A stretch of 64,000 nucleotides of DNA from the NCBI GenBank assembly GCA_046153875.1, contig JBJXFE010000016.1, positions 7,396 through 71,395 on the forward strand, in the 5' to 3' direction. Both the position numbers and the translations under genes were made by a program. The stretch's first letter is position 1. Each line of letters begins with the position of its first letter. Below are positions 48,158 through 56,567 of the stretch, piece after piece. This stretch comes from JBJXFE01 sp046153875 (GTDB lineage Bacteria > Planctomycetota > Phycisphaerae > Phycisphaerales > UBA1924). The notes below the pieces were generated by a model. The model had not been told where the DNA came from and searched no databases. It saw nothing but the letters and a program-made list of their open reading frames with translations.

Positions 48158-48786
48158 GCTTCGCTCCTGTGTTTGCCAGTCGATGGCTCGATATTCAGTG
48201 CCTTTCGCAGCCGCTTCTGCGCTCGATACCACCACTGCGAAACCAGACCGGCATCGACACCCAACTCCTCCGCGAGAATTGTTGAATAGGCCTTCCCGCC
48301 GTATTCCGGGTCTGCCTCGCCATGCCTCATGTAGGCGAGTGCGGCGCGGCGTTGGTTTTGGGGGAGTTGTTCGATCTCCACAATCAATCGCTCGACGAGT
48401 TCGGACCTCTCTGTTGCGTCAGCCGGGTCGTCGACCACGAGGAGCAGCGCCGCACGAGCCGCGACGCGCGGCGCCGCCTTCTCCTGCACCTTCTGGTGCC
48501 GAATCCAGTCGATGGCGCGCTGCCTGGCGCGACGCTTCGCCAACGTCTCGATGCTTGCCTGATCGTGATCGTAACGAATCGTGCCATTCACGAAATCGGC
48601 AATCACGTCCACAACGATCTTCGCTCGTTCGTCGTCAGGAAGCCGCCAGGGGTACATCGACCCCAGATCGCGATGCAGCACATCGTCGAGAAGGTCTATC
48701 AGTGCATCCCGCGCGGCGGGATCTCCTCGGGCCAGTTTGACCTCAAGTTCCGTCGCGGGTTTTCGCCTCGGCGGCGGTACAAGCAT
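48154..48786 (-). CDS. Sigma-70-family-like regulator
   Basis: This 210-residue protein has a region-2-like helical segment (VVDVIADFVNGTIRYD, then RRARQRAIDWIRHQ, about 55-97). An acidic linker follows, then a region-4-like HTH (LPQNQRRAALAYM ... YSTILAEELGVDAGLVSQWWYRAQKRL, about 141-193). It is shorter and more diverged than the ECF factor at 2609. AGGAGGG 7 nt before the ATG is a strong ribosome-binding site. It overlaps the GIY-YIG gene by 4 bp and faces away from the ubiquitin-like operon across a 309-bp region with a symmetric repeat. I infer that it drives its own transcription and that of the operon. Confidence 0.75.
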   Translation of the reverse strand: MLVPPPRRKPATELEVKLARGDPAARDALIDLLDDVLHRDLGSMYPWRLPDDERAKIVVDVIADFVNGTIRYDHDQASIETLAKRRARQRAIDWIRHQKVQEKAAPRVAARAALLLVVDDPADATERSELVERLIVEIEQLPQNQRRAALAYMRHGEADPEYGGKAYSTILAEELGVDAGLVSQWWYRAQKRLRKALNIEPSTGKHRSEA

Positions 48787-49095
48787 CTCGCGGCCCTCCT
48801 GACCCTCCTCTACTTGTCCGTGTCCCTCTACGGCGAGACCCCCGGGGGTATGACAGCGTTCGTGGGAAAAAAGTTGCGGCCCAAGAATCTGGCGTTCGGT
48901 CTGTCATACCACCGCCCGCTCGCCGTACAGGTTAGCGAAGCCCGACGCGATCGCATCGCAGGCCAACACCGGCCCGGATCGTCAGGGGCCAAGTAGTCCG
49001 GTGGTTGAGGGTACCAGCTGCTTCGGTGCCGGGGCGGTGTCGCCTCCGGCGGTAGCTGTCACTCGGACACACCGAATCAGACCGGAGCACGAACC
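48787..49095. other. Divergent control region of the ubiquitin-like island
   Basis: No gene is visible in these 309 bp. It holds a Shine-Dalgarno for each flanking gene, a 10-bp inverted repeat (48847-48856 and 48901-48910) and a further CTGTCA near 49054-49059 closer to the operon. A clear -35/-10 pair of the vegetative type was not found in either direction, consistent with use of an alternative sigma factor. Confidence 0.6.
48847..48910. promoter_or_regulatory. Perfect 10-bp inverted repeat giving the same motif in both directions
   Basis: GGTATGACAG (48847-48856) and CTGTCATACC (48901-48910) are exact reverse complements, 44 bp apart. Each divergent transcript therefore reads CTGTCATACC upstream of its first gene: 60 nt before the sigma-like ATG and 185 nt before the operon ATG. 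It could be a pair of identical promoter elements or a repressor site. Confidence 0.55.
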
Positions 49096-49770
49096 ATGGA
49101 ACAGCACCAGGAACACGATCGTGACGGGGGCTGCGGGTGCGACGAACGCGACCGCCAGCGGCCCTTCTGCGTGAACACCGAGGGCACCGAACACCAATGG
49201 GACCGCCCGCGCATCACCACGGAAGAAATCGCCCGGCTTGGCGGTTGGGACCCCGCCAAGGGCGTTATTGAAGTTCTCGCCGACAACAGCGAGCGGACGC
49301 TCGCGCCCGGAGAGATCGTTCACCTGCGCCCGGGGCACGCCTTCTGCCGGCGCGTGCGCTGGAAGCGTGGGTTCACGCGCGCAGAACGGATCGGGGCGGA
49401 AGTGGCCCTGTTGCAGCGCGCATTCCCGGGATTGGAGCACCGGCAGAGTTGGGTCCGTCTTCCCGGCGTGCAGCTCCCCCCGGGGTGGACACCGGGCACC
49501 GTGGATGTCGCCTTCCAGATCAGCGACGCTTTCCCGGGCGCGCCCCCTTACGGAATCTTCGTTCCCGCCGGGCTTCGCTTCAATGGCACGACGCCGCAGA
49601 ACTACACGGAACCTGCGGGCACTCAGCCGCCCTTCGGCGGGGTCTGGGGGCTCTTCTCATGGTCTGTTGCCGACGCGTCGGACTGGCGTCCGAGCGCGAG
49701 CGTCGAGCACGGGGTCAACCTCTTGCAGTGGGCGCGCGGCTTTGCCCAGCGCTTCGCGGAGGGCGCGTGA
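49096..49770 (+). CDS. Multi-ubiquitin-like domain fused to a prokaryotic E2-like (UBC fold) domain
   Basis: This 224-residue protein has a Cys-containing charged head (GGCGCDE). A ubiquitin-like domain of the multi-ubiquitin type spans about 24-88 (W35 DRPRITTEEIARLGGW, then IVHLRPGHAF), and the last ~125 residues look like an E2 of the Prok-E2_E type (LPGVQLPPGWTPGTVDV, YGIFVPAGLRFNGT, FSWSVADASDWRPS). Cysteines occur only at 13, 15, 25 and 84, so the E2 part has no candidate catalytic Cys. The segment RRVRWKRG (85-92) between the domains recalls the LRLRGG end of ubiquitin. GGAG 8 nt upstream supports the start. Its stop abuts the JAMM gene start with no gap. Confidence 0.78.
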   Translation: MEQHQEHDRDGGCGCDERDRQRPFCVNTEGTEHQWDRPRITTEEIARLGGWDPAKGVIEVLADNSERTLAPGEIVHLRPGHAFCRRVRWKRGFTRAERIGAEVALLQRAFPGLEHRQSWVRLPGVQLPPGWTPGTVDVAFQISDAFPGAPPYGIFVPAGLRFNGTTPQNYTEPAGTQPPFGGVWGLFSWSVADASDWRPSASVEHGVNLLQWARGFAQRFAEGA

Positions 49771-50313
49771 ATGCCCCTGACTGCAATCCACCTCCGAGAT
49801 GGCTTGTTTGAGCAGGTTCGCGGGCACCTGCTCCCACACGGGGGCGAGTGCGAGGAAGCGGCCTTCCTCTTCGCCCGCGCCGAGACGCGGCTCGACACGA
49901 TCATCCTGTCCGTGAGCGACAGCATGATGATCCCCCCCGAGGGATTCGCCAGCCGATCGCGGTACTACCTGGAACTGACCGACGAAACCCGCGCCGCCGT
50001 CATCAAGCGTGCCCATGACCTTGGGACCGGGCTAATCGAATGCCACTCTCACCCCAGCCAGCGCGGCGCGTGCTTTTCGTGGAGCGACCTGCACGGCTTC
50101 GATGATTTTGTGCCCCACGTTCGCTGGCGGCTCGGCGGGCGGCCATATGCGGCGGTGGTGTTCGCCACCGACTCCATCGACGCCTTGGCATGGGCTGGAG
50201 CAGCCGGTGAGGCCTCCCCGGTATCGATCGTCAACGCGGGCAAGGGTCTCATTCATCCAACAGGCGCGACGTACCAGAACTGGAATGCGATCTATGAGGG
50301 ACAGCCGCTTTGA
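49771..50313 (+). CDS. JAMM/MPN-family metallopeptidase (deubiquitinase-like)
   Basis: This 180-residue protein shows a JAMM motif: an upstream Glu (E28 or E29 in GECEEAAFLFA), then H92-S-H94 and S103-W-S-D106 in CHSHPSQRGA. The spacing between the second His and Ser is eight, one more than the classic JAMM consensus. Members of this fold cut isopeptide bonds or trim ubiquitin-like tails using zinc. Here it probably releases or matures the ubiquitin-like domain encoded upstream. It follows the Ubl-E2 stop directly (TGA then ATG) and overlaps the E1 gene by 20 bp, so all three are translated together. Confidence 0.85.
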   Translation: MPLTAIHLRDGLFEQVRGHLLPHGGECEEAAFLFARAETRLDTIILSVSDSMMIPPEGFASRSRYYLELTDETRAAVIKRAHDLGTGLIECHSHPSQRGACFSWSDLHGFDDFVPHVRWRLGGRPYAAVVFATDSIDALAWAGAAGEASPVSIVNAGKGLIHPTGATYQNWNAIYEGQPL

Positions 50314-51211
50314 CCGACAGCTCCCGTTATTTGGCAAAGCCGGTCAGGACAAACTCCGGGCGGCCCATGTCGCCGTGATCGGGGCGGGCGGCACCGGGAG
50401 CGCCCTGATCCCGCAACTCGCGCTGCTCGGCGTGGGGCGCATGGTCCTCGTTGACCACGATGAGGTCGAGGAGAGCAACCGCAACCGTCACTTCTGCGCC
50501 CGACACTCGGACCCGATCCCTGGCACGCCGAAAGTCGATACCGCCCGGCGCATGATCGCGGAGTACGACCCCACCATCGCGGTTGAATGCGTCGGGACAA
50601 GCGTGCTCACGAAAGAGGGCTTCGATGCGGTCAAGTCCGCCGACTTTGTGTTCGGGTGCGTTGACCTCGAGGGTGTTCGATTGGTTCTCACGGAGTTGTG
50701 CGCGGCCTACGACAAGCCATACATCGACGTGTCAAGCGGAGTGGAGCCGGGCGACCCGCCTCGTTACGGCGGGCGGGTGTGCTGCTCCGTTGCCGGACAC
50801 GGATGCTTGGTCTGCATGGGCGAACTCGACATGGCGGAAGCCGCCCGCGATCTTGAAACGCCGGCGGAGCGAAAGGACCGGGAAGCCATTTATGGCGTGC
50901 GAGCGGACCTGCTAGGCGAACGCGGCCCGTCGGTGGTTTCGATCAACGCCGTTGTTGCCTCGCTCGCGGCCACCGAGTTCATGAAACTCTGCACGGGGCT
51001 GGATCAGCCGACCCGCACACTCAAGTACGACGGGCGGATGTCCCGCGTCAGCGTCAGTCGGGATGAGCCGCAGGCGGATTGCTATTACTGCAACGCGGCG
51101 AGAGGAACGGGCGCGATGGCGGACGTGGAGCGATTCCTCCGGTCCACAGCGAGGCCGACGTTGGCGGGTGGCTCCGTCACCGTGCCACCATCATCCCCGC
51201 CCCGGGGATGA
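50294..51211 (+). CDS. E1-like ThiF/MoeB-fold ubiquitin-activating enzyme
   Basis: This 305-residue protein is a Rossmann adenylating enzyme: VIGAGGTGSALIPQLALLGV (G30-x-G-G-x-G35), VLVDHDEVEESNRNRHF with D54 and the N-x-N-R motif, K80 and D124. Two CxxC pairs (C171/C174 and C263/C266) should bind zinc as in ThiF and E1. Candidate thiol carriers are C163/C164. It would adenylate the C-terminus of the ubiquitin-like protein and pass it on as a thioester. Start ATG 50294 lies inside the JAMM gene; a longer frame is antisense-like noise. The last ~12 codons and the stop lie in a palindrome (51185-51217). Confidence 0.9.
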   Translation: MRDSRFDRQLPLFGKAGQDKLRAAHVAVIGAGGTGSALIPQLALLGVGRMVLVDHDEVEESNRNRHFCARHSDPIPGTPKVDTARRMIAEYDPTIAVECVGTSVLTKEGFDAVKSADFVFGCVDLEGVRLVLTELCAAYDKPYIDVSSGVEPGDPPRYGGRVCCSVAGHGCLVCMGELDMAEAARDLETPAERKDREAIYGVRADLLGERGPSVVSINAVVASLAATEFMKLCTGLDQPTRTLKYDGRMSRVSVSRDEPQADCYYCNAARGTGAMADVERFLRSTARPTLAGGSVTVPPSSPPRG

Positions 51212-51217
51212 TGGTGG
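51185..51217. terminator. 14-bp perfect palindrome spanning the E1 stop codon
   Basis: CCACCATCATCCCC (51185-51198) pairs with GGGGATGATGGTGG (51204-51217) around a 5-nt loop. The E1 stop (51209-51211) is in the right arm. There is no T-run. A related hairpin follows the gene at 61090. Confidence 0.6.
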
Positions 51218-51342
51218 TTGAGGCCCGGCGCGAATCCCAGTCGCCCCGCGCCGCCGCGCACCGCCCCGCCCACCTACGCCGCCTCCGCCGCCGCACCCCA
51301 AGCCACCGACCCGGCCCGCGCTCCTCACGGTCGCGTCTCTGA

Positions 51343-52545
51343 TCAGGGGCAGCCAGCCACGAACCTCGTCTGGAAGCACCCGAAGTCGGCGACAGTAAGG
51401 GCACAGTCCTCGTTGCAGTCCGCGTAGCTCTGGCCGAGGACGAACTGGGCCTGGAAGCACCCGAAATCCGCGACGGTGGGTTGACCGTCGGCGTTGCAGT
51501 CGAGATAGCACGGGGTCGCGTTCGGGCCGACCCACATGAGGGCCTCGGTGCGCGCCGTGCTGCAGTTGTAGCCGTAGCCGACGACAGTGGTGACGCCCCC
51601 GTCGCGGCGGATGGAGTGGGCGACGGAGTTGTAGAACGTGTCGGGCAGGAACTCGTGCAGGTCCACCCACGTGGCGGCGGCGCCGCTCCAGAGGCTGGCG
51701 TGCTGCGTGAGCGACGAGAGCGGGGTCGCGACGGGGAGCTCGACGTAGCCGACCTGCTGGCCGCCGTCGGCGCTGAAGGCGAACGACGCGGCCGCGCCGA
51801 CCGGGTGGAGATCCGTCCACGACGCGGCCGTGCCGCTCCAGACGCTCGCACGCCAGTGATCCGTGATGGCCACGCCGACCTGCTGGTCTCCGTCGACGCC
51901 GTACGCGCACGAGTACGTCGCGCCCGGCGGATGCAGGTCCACGCGCGACGCGGCCGTGCCCGTCCAGAGGCTCGCTCGGATGGTCTCGCCGATGCTGACG
52001 TACCCGACCTGCCGGCCGCGCTCAACGCCGATGGCGCCGGAGAGCTCAGCCGCCGGGTCGTGCAGGTCCACCCACGACGCGGCGGTGCCGCGCCACAGGC
52101 CGGCGCGGTGGATCGAGCCGACGATCGCCTCACCCACCTGCTGCCCGGCGTGCACGCCCCGCGCACGCGACCATATCGCGCCGACGGGGCCGAGATTCAC
52201 CAGGGACGCGGCCGACCCGGTCCAGAGGCCGGCGAACCCGCCCCCGGGCGCGTCGACGTACCCGACCTGCTGCCCGGCGTGGACACCAAGGACTTCCGAC
52301 AGGGTCGCCCCGTCGGGGTGAAGGCTGACCCACGACGCTCCGTTGCCCGTCCAGAGGGCGGCGCGGCCGACGAACAGGGCGCCGGGCTCGATCGTGCCGC
52401 CCTGCCGGCCGGCATCCTCGCCGTACGCGAAGGAGCGGTTGGCGCCGGCGGGGTGAAGGCTGACCACCCTCCACTGGGCCGCGGCCGGCGCGGCCGACAG
52501 CGCGATCGCAGCGAACGACACGAGCCCACGGCGGCGAGTGTTCAT
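51343..52545 (-). CDS. Exported repeat protein with two GC-type dockerin repeats
   Basis: This 400-residue protein has a signal peptide (ends APAAAQ). Seven or so tandem repeats of about 47 residues follow, with the core ASLWTGTAASWVDLHPxGA and GQQVGYV, likely a beta-propeller or beta-helix. The tail carries CYLDCNADGQPTVADFGCFQ and YADCNEDCALTVADFGCFQ and ends FVAGCP. The second calcium loop has Cys where Gly is usual (NEDCAL). The repeats resemble HAF-type repeats of uncharacterised exported proteins. GGAAGGG 6 nt before the ATG supports the start. Confidence 0.85.
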   Translation of the reverse strand: MNTRRRGLVSFAAIALSAAPAAAQWRVVSLHPAGANRSFAYGEDAGRQGGTIEPGALFVGRAALWTGNGASWVSLHPDGATLSEVLGVHAGQQVGYVDAPGGGFAGLWTGSAASLVNLGPVGAIWSRARGVHAGQQVGEAIVGSIHRAGLWRGTAASWVDLHDPAAELSGAIGVERGRQVGYVSIGETIRASLWTGTAASRVDLHPPGATYSCAYGVDGDQQVGVAITDHWRASVWSGTAASWTDLHPVGAAASFAFSADGGQQVGYVELPVATPLSSLTQHASLWSGAAATWVDLHEFLPDTFYNSVAHSIRRDGGVTTVVGYGYNCSTARTEALMWVGPNATPCYLDCNADGQPTVADFGCFQAQFVLGQSYADCNEDCALTVADFGCFQTRFVAGCP

Positions 52546-52608
52546 GGTTCACCCTTCCGAAGAACCAGCCTACCACGTCGGCACGCGGCGCCCCTGCCGA
52601 TCCTCTCA

Positions 52609-52648
52609 TTTGCGCTTTGCGTTTTGCTGCTTTGCGCTTTGAGCTTCG
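52609..52648 (+). repeat. TTTGC-type array 3' of fur
   Basis: TTTGCGC, TTTGCGT, TTTGCTGC, TTTGCGC, TTTGAGC: mixed heptamers and one octamer just past the fur stop. Confidence 0.7.
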
Positions 52649-52651
52649 CCC

Positions 52652-53029
52652 CTACCCCCCACACCCCGCGCACACCCCGAAGATCGTGATGTCGTGGCCC
52701 GTCATCCGGAACCCGCGCGGCAGCAGCGCCGCGATCCCCGGCGTGCACCCCTCGATGTCGAACACCCGGTCGCACCGCTCGCACCGGAAGTGGTGGTGGT
52801 GCCGCTCCGCCGCGTGCTTGAGCTCATACCGCGCCGGCTCGCCCGGCAGCGCCACCGCCGCCGCCTCGCCAGACTCCACCATCGACCGCAGCGTCCGGTA
52901 CACCGTCGCCAGGCTCAGCGTCCGCACCGACCGGCGCGCGGCCGCCAGAACCTCCGCTGGGTTCATCGGCCGCGCACCCTTGCGCATCGCGTTCCGCACC
53001 GCGTCACGCTGCCGGGTGTTCCGTTCCAC
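52652..53029 (-). CDS. Fur-family metal-dependent repressor
   Basis: From GTG 53029 this gives 125 residues: winged helix (RQRDAVRNAM ... LSLATVYRTLRSMVESG), the His-rich metal site (ERHHHHFRCERCDRVFDIEGC) and a second CxxC (FGVCAGCGG) that holds structural zinc. Fur proteins repress iron, zinc or peroxide genes; which metal applies here is unclear. An in-frame ATG at 53104 adds 25 residues encoded largely by the octamer array (KWQSGKVA) and not typical of Fur, so I exclude them. It lies downstream of gyrA on the same strand. Confidence 0.85.
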   Translation of the reverse strand: MERNTRQRDAVRNAMRKGARPMNPAEVLAAARRSVRTLSLATVYRTLRSMVESGEAAAVALPGEPARYELKHAAERHHHHFRCERCDRVFDIEGCTPGIAALLPRGFRMTGHDITIFGVCAGCGG

Positions 53030-53075
53030 GCCCGATTCCTGGCTCCCCGCTGCCCCTCCGGCCCCCCGCCCCTCT

Positions 53076-53107
53076 GCCACTTTGCCACTTTGCCACTTTG
53101 CCACTTT
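53076..53107 (+). repeat. Octamer array, four identical GCCACTTT units
   Basis: Four perfect GCCACTTT copies between the gyrA stop (53117) and fur. They create an alternative upstream start for fur on the minus strand. Confidence 0.85.
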
Positions 53108-53116
53108 GCGCTCTGC

Positions 53117-55831
53117 TCACCCCTCATCGCTCTCCACGATCGGGGCCACGGCCACAACCTTGTCCCCCTCGTTGAGCGACACCACCCGCACGCCCTGCGT
53201 GCCGCGCCCGTACTGGCTGATCGTCCCCGCGGCCATCCGCACCAGCAGCCCCTGCTGGCTGATCACCACGATGTCGTCCCCTTCGCGCACGCCGATCGCG
53301 GCCACCGATTTCCCGTTGCGCTCGCTGGTATTGATGTCCGCCCGGCCCTTGCCGCCGCGCGATTGCGAGCGGGCCTTGCCCGTCTCGGGCTGCACGCGGT
53401 ACTCGTCCACGTCGGTCCGCTTGCCATAGCCGTTGACCGTGACGGTGAGCAGCGAGAGCCCGGCCTCGGCGGTCATCAGGTCGCCGTCGGCGTCCTTGGT
53501 CATGCGGATGCGGACGACCCCGATCACCTCGTTGCCGTCCTCCAGCTCGATCCCGCGCACCCCCGCGGCCGCGCGCCCCATGAGGCGCGCGTCCTCCTCG
53601 TTGAAGCGGATGGCCATGCCCCCGGCGGTGACGACGAGCAGGTCGTCGGTGCCGGTGGTGAGGACCACGTCGAGCAGCGCGTCGCCCTCCTTGAGGCCCA
53701 CCGCGATGATCCCCGAGCGGTGGACGTTGCGGTAATCCTTGAGCGCGGTCCGCTTCACCACGCCGCCCCGGGAAACGAACGAGAGGTAGTTCGATCCGCT
53801 CTCGAAGTCGTCGATCGCCAGGTAGGCGCACGGCCGCTCCCCGGGCTTGAAGTCCAGCAGGTTCACGAGCGCGCGCCCCTTGGCGTTGCGGCGCATCTCG
53901 GGCAGCTCGTACACCTTCATCTTGAAGACGCGCCCCGTGTCCGTGAACACGAGCATGTCGTCGTGCGTGCTGGCGACCAGCAGTGTCTCGATGAAGTCGT
54001 CGTCCTTCGCGTCCGACGCCTTGATGCCCTTGCCGCCGCGCCCCTGCTGGCGGTAGGTCTTCAGCGGCACACGCTTGGCGTACCCCTGGTGGCTGATCGT
54101 GACCGCCATGTCCTCGACCTGGATCAGGGCCGCGATGTTGATCTCCTCGGCGGTCTCCTCGATGCGGGTGCGCCGGGGCGAGGCGTACCGGGCCTTCATC
54201 TCGTCGCAGTCTCCCTTGATGATGTCCAGGACGCGTTGATGCTCGGCGAGGATGAGCTCGTAGCCCTCGATCTCCGCGACGACGCCGTGGTAGTCGTTCA
54301 CGAGGCGCTCGATCTCCAGCCCGACGAGCTGGATCAGCCGCATCGCGCCGATCGTCTCCGCCTGGATGCGCGAGAGCGCGACGCCGTCCCCCGCGGCCCG
54401 GACCACCTCGAGCAGGCGCTTGGGCAGCCGCGCCGCGTGCTTGTGCCCGTCGGGGATGCGGAACCGGCGCTCCATGAGCCTGCCGATCGCCTCCTCGCGC
54501 GTCGAGCTCGCGCGGATGAGCCGGATCACCTCATCGATGTCGCAGACCGCGTAGATCATGCCCTCGAGCACGTGGGCGCGTTTCTTCGCCTCGCGGAGGA
54601 GGTGCGCCGTGCGCCGGCGCACCACGTCGACCCGGTGGTCGATGTACCGCTGGATCATCTCCTTGAGCGGCATGGTCCGCGGCTGGCGGTTCACCAGCGC
54701 GATGTTCATCACGCTCACCGTGTCCTGCAGACTCGTGAACTCGAAGAGCTGGTTCTCGACCACGCGCGGGTCGGCGCCCTTCTTCAGCTCGACCACGATG
54801 CGGGTCTGGGCCTCGCGCCCCGACTCGTTGCGCACGTCGGAGACGTCCGTGATCCGCCCCTCGTTCACCGCGTCGGCGATCCGCTTCACCAGCCCGTCCT
54901 GCGCGAGCAGGTAGGGGATCTCATCGATGACGATCTGCTGCTTGTCGTTCTTGAGGTCCTCGACGTGGCACGTGCCGCGGAGGATGAGCCGCCCGCGACC
55001 CGTCGCGTAGGCCTCCAGGATGCCCCCGCGACCCATGATCGCCCCGCCCGTGGGGAAGTCAGGGCCCGTGACGCCCCGACGGACGACCTTGCCGTCCGGC
55101 CCGACCTCGTCGGTCATCAGGTCGGTCAGCCCGATCTCCGGCTTCTCGATGACGCGCACGATCGCGTCGAAGACCTCGCCCGGGTTGTGCGGCGGCAGGC
55201 TGCACGCCATGCCGACGGCGATCCCCACGCTCCCGTTGATGAGCAGGTTGGGGAACTTCCCCGGGAAGACCGTCGGCTCGCGGAGCCGATCGTCGTAGTT
55301 CGGCTGCGTGTCGACGGTGTCGAGGTCCAGGTCCGCCAGCAGGTCCATCGCGGCGTGCGTGAGCCGCGCCTCGGTGTACCGCATCGCCGCCGGCGGGTCA
55401 CCCTCGATCGACCCGAAGTTCCCCTGCGGATCGATCAGCGTCGTCCGCATCTTCCACTTCTGCGCCATCCCCACCAGCGTGGGATAAATCACGCCTTCGC
55501 CATGCGGATGGTAGTTTCCGCTCGTATCACCGCAAATTTTCGCGCATTTGAGGTGCTTCCGCCCCGGCCTCAAGTGCAAGTCATTCATCGCCACCAGGAT
55601 GCGCCGCTGACTGGGCTTCAACCCATCCCGCACATCAGGCAACGCCCTGTCCATGATCGTGGACATGGCGTACGTGAGATACGAGTCGTGGAGCTCGCGC
55701 TCGATCTCGGTCTCGACGACCGTCCCACCACCACCCTCCCCCGCCCCGCCAGCGCCGCTCCCGACCGGAATCTCGGGGGGAATCGGGGGCTTGCCACCGG
55801 CGTTCTCGGCGGGGTTGTTCGGGTCGGGCAT
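53117..55831 (-). CDS. gyrA: DNA gyrase subunit A
   Basis: This 904-residue protein has a Gly-rich head (about 1-37), then [17 protein letters not shown], catalytic Tyr152 in MRYTEARL and [18 protein letters not shown]. The quinolone-determining segment reads HPHGEGVIY. The C-terminal pinwheel has six blade-like repeats with the GyrA box as QGRGGKG, which identifies gyrase rather than topoisomerase IV. With GyrB it introduces negative supercoils. At the positions equal to E. coli Asp82 and Ser83 it has Glu112 and Gly113. fur follows on the same strand. Confidence 0.96.
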   Translation of the reverse strand: MPDPNNPAENAGGKPPIPPEIPVGSGAGGAGEGGGGTVVETEIERELHDSYLTYAMSTIMDRALPDVRDGLKPSQRRILVAMNDLHLRPGRKHLKCAKICGDTSGNYHPHGEGVIYPTLVGMAQKWKMRTTLIDPQGNFGSIEGDPPAAMRYTEARLTHAAMDLLADLDLDTVDTQPNYDDRLREPTVFPGKFPNLLINGSVGIAVGMACSLPPHNPGEVFDAIVRVIEKPEIGLTDLMTDEVGPDGKVVRRGVTGPDFPTGGAIMGRGGILEAYATGRGRLILRGTCHVEDLKNDKQQIVIDEIPYLLAQDGLVKRIADAVNEGRITDVSDVRNESGREAQTRIVVELKKGADPRVVENQLFEFTSLQDTVSVMNIALVNRQPRTMPLKEMIQRYIDHRVDVVRRRTAHLLREAKKRAHVLEGMIYAVCDIDEVIRLIRASSTREEAIGRLMERRFRIPDGHKHAARLPKRLLEVVRAAGDGVALSRIQAETIGAMRLIQLVGLEIERLVNDYHGVVAEIEGYELILAEHQRVLDIIKGDCDEMKARYASPRRTRIEETAEEINIAALIQVEDMAVTISHQGYAKRVPLKTYRQQGRGGKGIKASDAKDDDFIETLLVASTHDDMLVFTDTGRVFKMKVYELPEMRRNAKGRALVNLLDFKPGERPCAYLAIDDFESGSNYLSFVSRGGVVKRTALKDYRNVHRSGIIAVGLKEGDALLDVVLTTGTDDLLVVTAGGMAIRFNEEDARLMGRAAAGVRGIELEDGNEVIGVVRIRMTKDADGDLMTAEAGLSLLTVTVNGYGKRTDVDEYRVQPETGKARSQSRGGKGRADINTSERNGKSVAAIGVREGDDIVVISQQGLLVRMAAGTISQYGRGTQGVRVVSLNEGDKVVAVAPIVESDEG

Positions 55832-55953
55832 GAGCGGGATTCTCCGGCAAAAACCGAGAAAAACGGGAGCGCGGCATTATAGTCCGCCGAGGCGCGCGAG
55901 GCCGGGCGGACTCCCGGAAACGGGTCGCCAGACGAATGCGAATCGGGCGCGAA

Positions 55954-56517
55954 TCAGCCCGGCGGACCGGCCGGGGGCGTAGCGGGCGGGTTGGTCGGTG
56001 TGGTCGTCGGCTCGCTCGACGCCGGGGGATTCCCGCCCGACGCGGGAGGCGTTTCGCCCGAAGCGGGCGCTGGCTGCGGCTGACCGGCGGGAGCTTCGCC
56101 CGTGGGGGCCGGAGCGGGCGCTTCGCCGCCGGTCGGACCGGGCGGCGTGGTGGTCGTGGGAGTGGTCGTCGCGGGAATCGTCTCGGCGGGCGCGGCCGCG
56201 GGCGTCTGCGACCCCGGTTCGGGGGGGCGCGCGACATAGTTCAGCACGATCGCAAAGACCAGGAAGAGCACGAACATGGTGATCGTGGCGATGGTGAGGG
56301 CGTCGCCGGTCTTGGTGCCGAAGGCGGTCTGGCCTGAGCCGGCGCCCGAGCCGAACGCACCCGAGAGCCCGCCGCCCGCGGGGCGCTGGATCAGCACGGT
56401 GAGAACCATGAGGATCGAGATCGCGACGAACGCCAGCACGAGCACACCGGTCATCATGCCCGCCCAACTGAAGGCGAGCGAGCCGAACAGGGCCGAACTG
56501 ATCGCGGACGTGAGCAT
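55954..56517 (-). CDS. secG: Preprotein translocase subunit SecG with long Pro/Thr-rich tail
   Basis: This 187-residue protein has two membrane helices (about 15-38 and 75-98) flanking VLIQRPAGGGLSGAFGSG, the SecG signature loop. It assists SecYE/SecA-driven export. SecG is normally 75-130 residues; here an ~85-residue Pro/Ala/Thr-rich tail follows the second helix. GGAG lies 9 nt before ATG 56517. It sits downstream of tpiA with 50 bp between, the usual tpiA-secG order. Confidence 0.9.
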   Translation of the reverse strand: MLTSAISSALFGSLAFSWAGMMTGVLVLAFVAISILMVLTVLIQRPAGGGLSGAFGSGAGSGQTAFGTKTGDALTIATITMFVLFLVFAIVLNYVARPPEPGSQTPAAAPAETIPATTTPTTTTPPGPTGGEAPAPAPTGEAPAGQPQPAPASGETPPASGGNPPASSEPTTTPTNPPATPPAGPPG

Positions 56518-56567
56518 GAGCGGCGGCTCCAGAGCCGGACGGGCTGGTGTCCGGGTGAGCGTCGATT

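Noticed and set aside
49096..51211. CBASS type II or Bil antiviral operon
   Set aside because: There is no cyclic-nucleotide synthase or CBASS effector, E1 and E2 are separate, and the ubiquitin-like domain is of the multi-ubiquitin type. The core is related in chemistry but the architecture differs.
53030..53104. Longer Fur N-terminus starting at ATG 53104
   Set aside because: The extra residues come from the GCCACTTT array and Gly-rich spacer and do not match Fur proteins.
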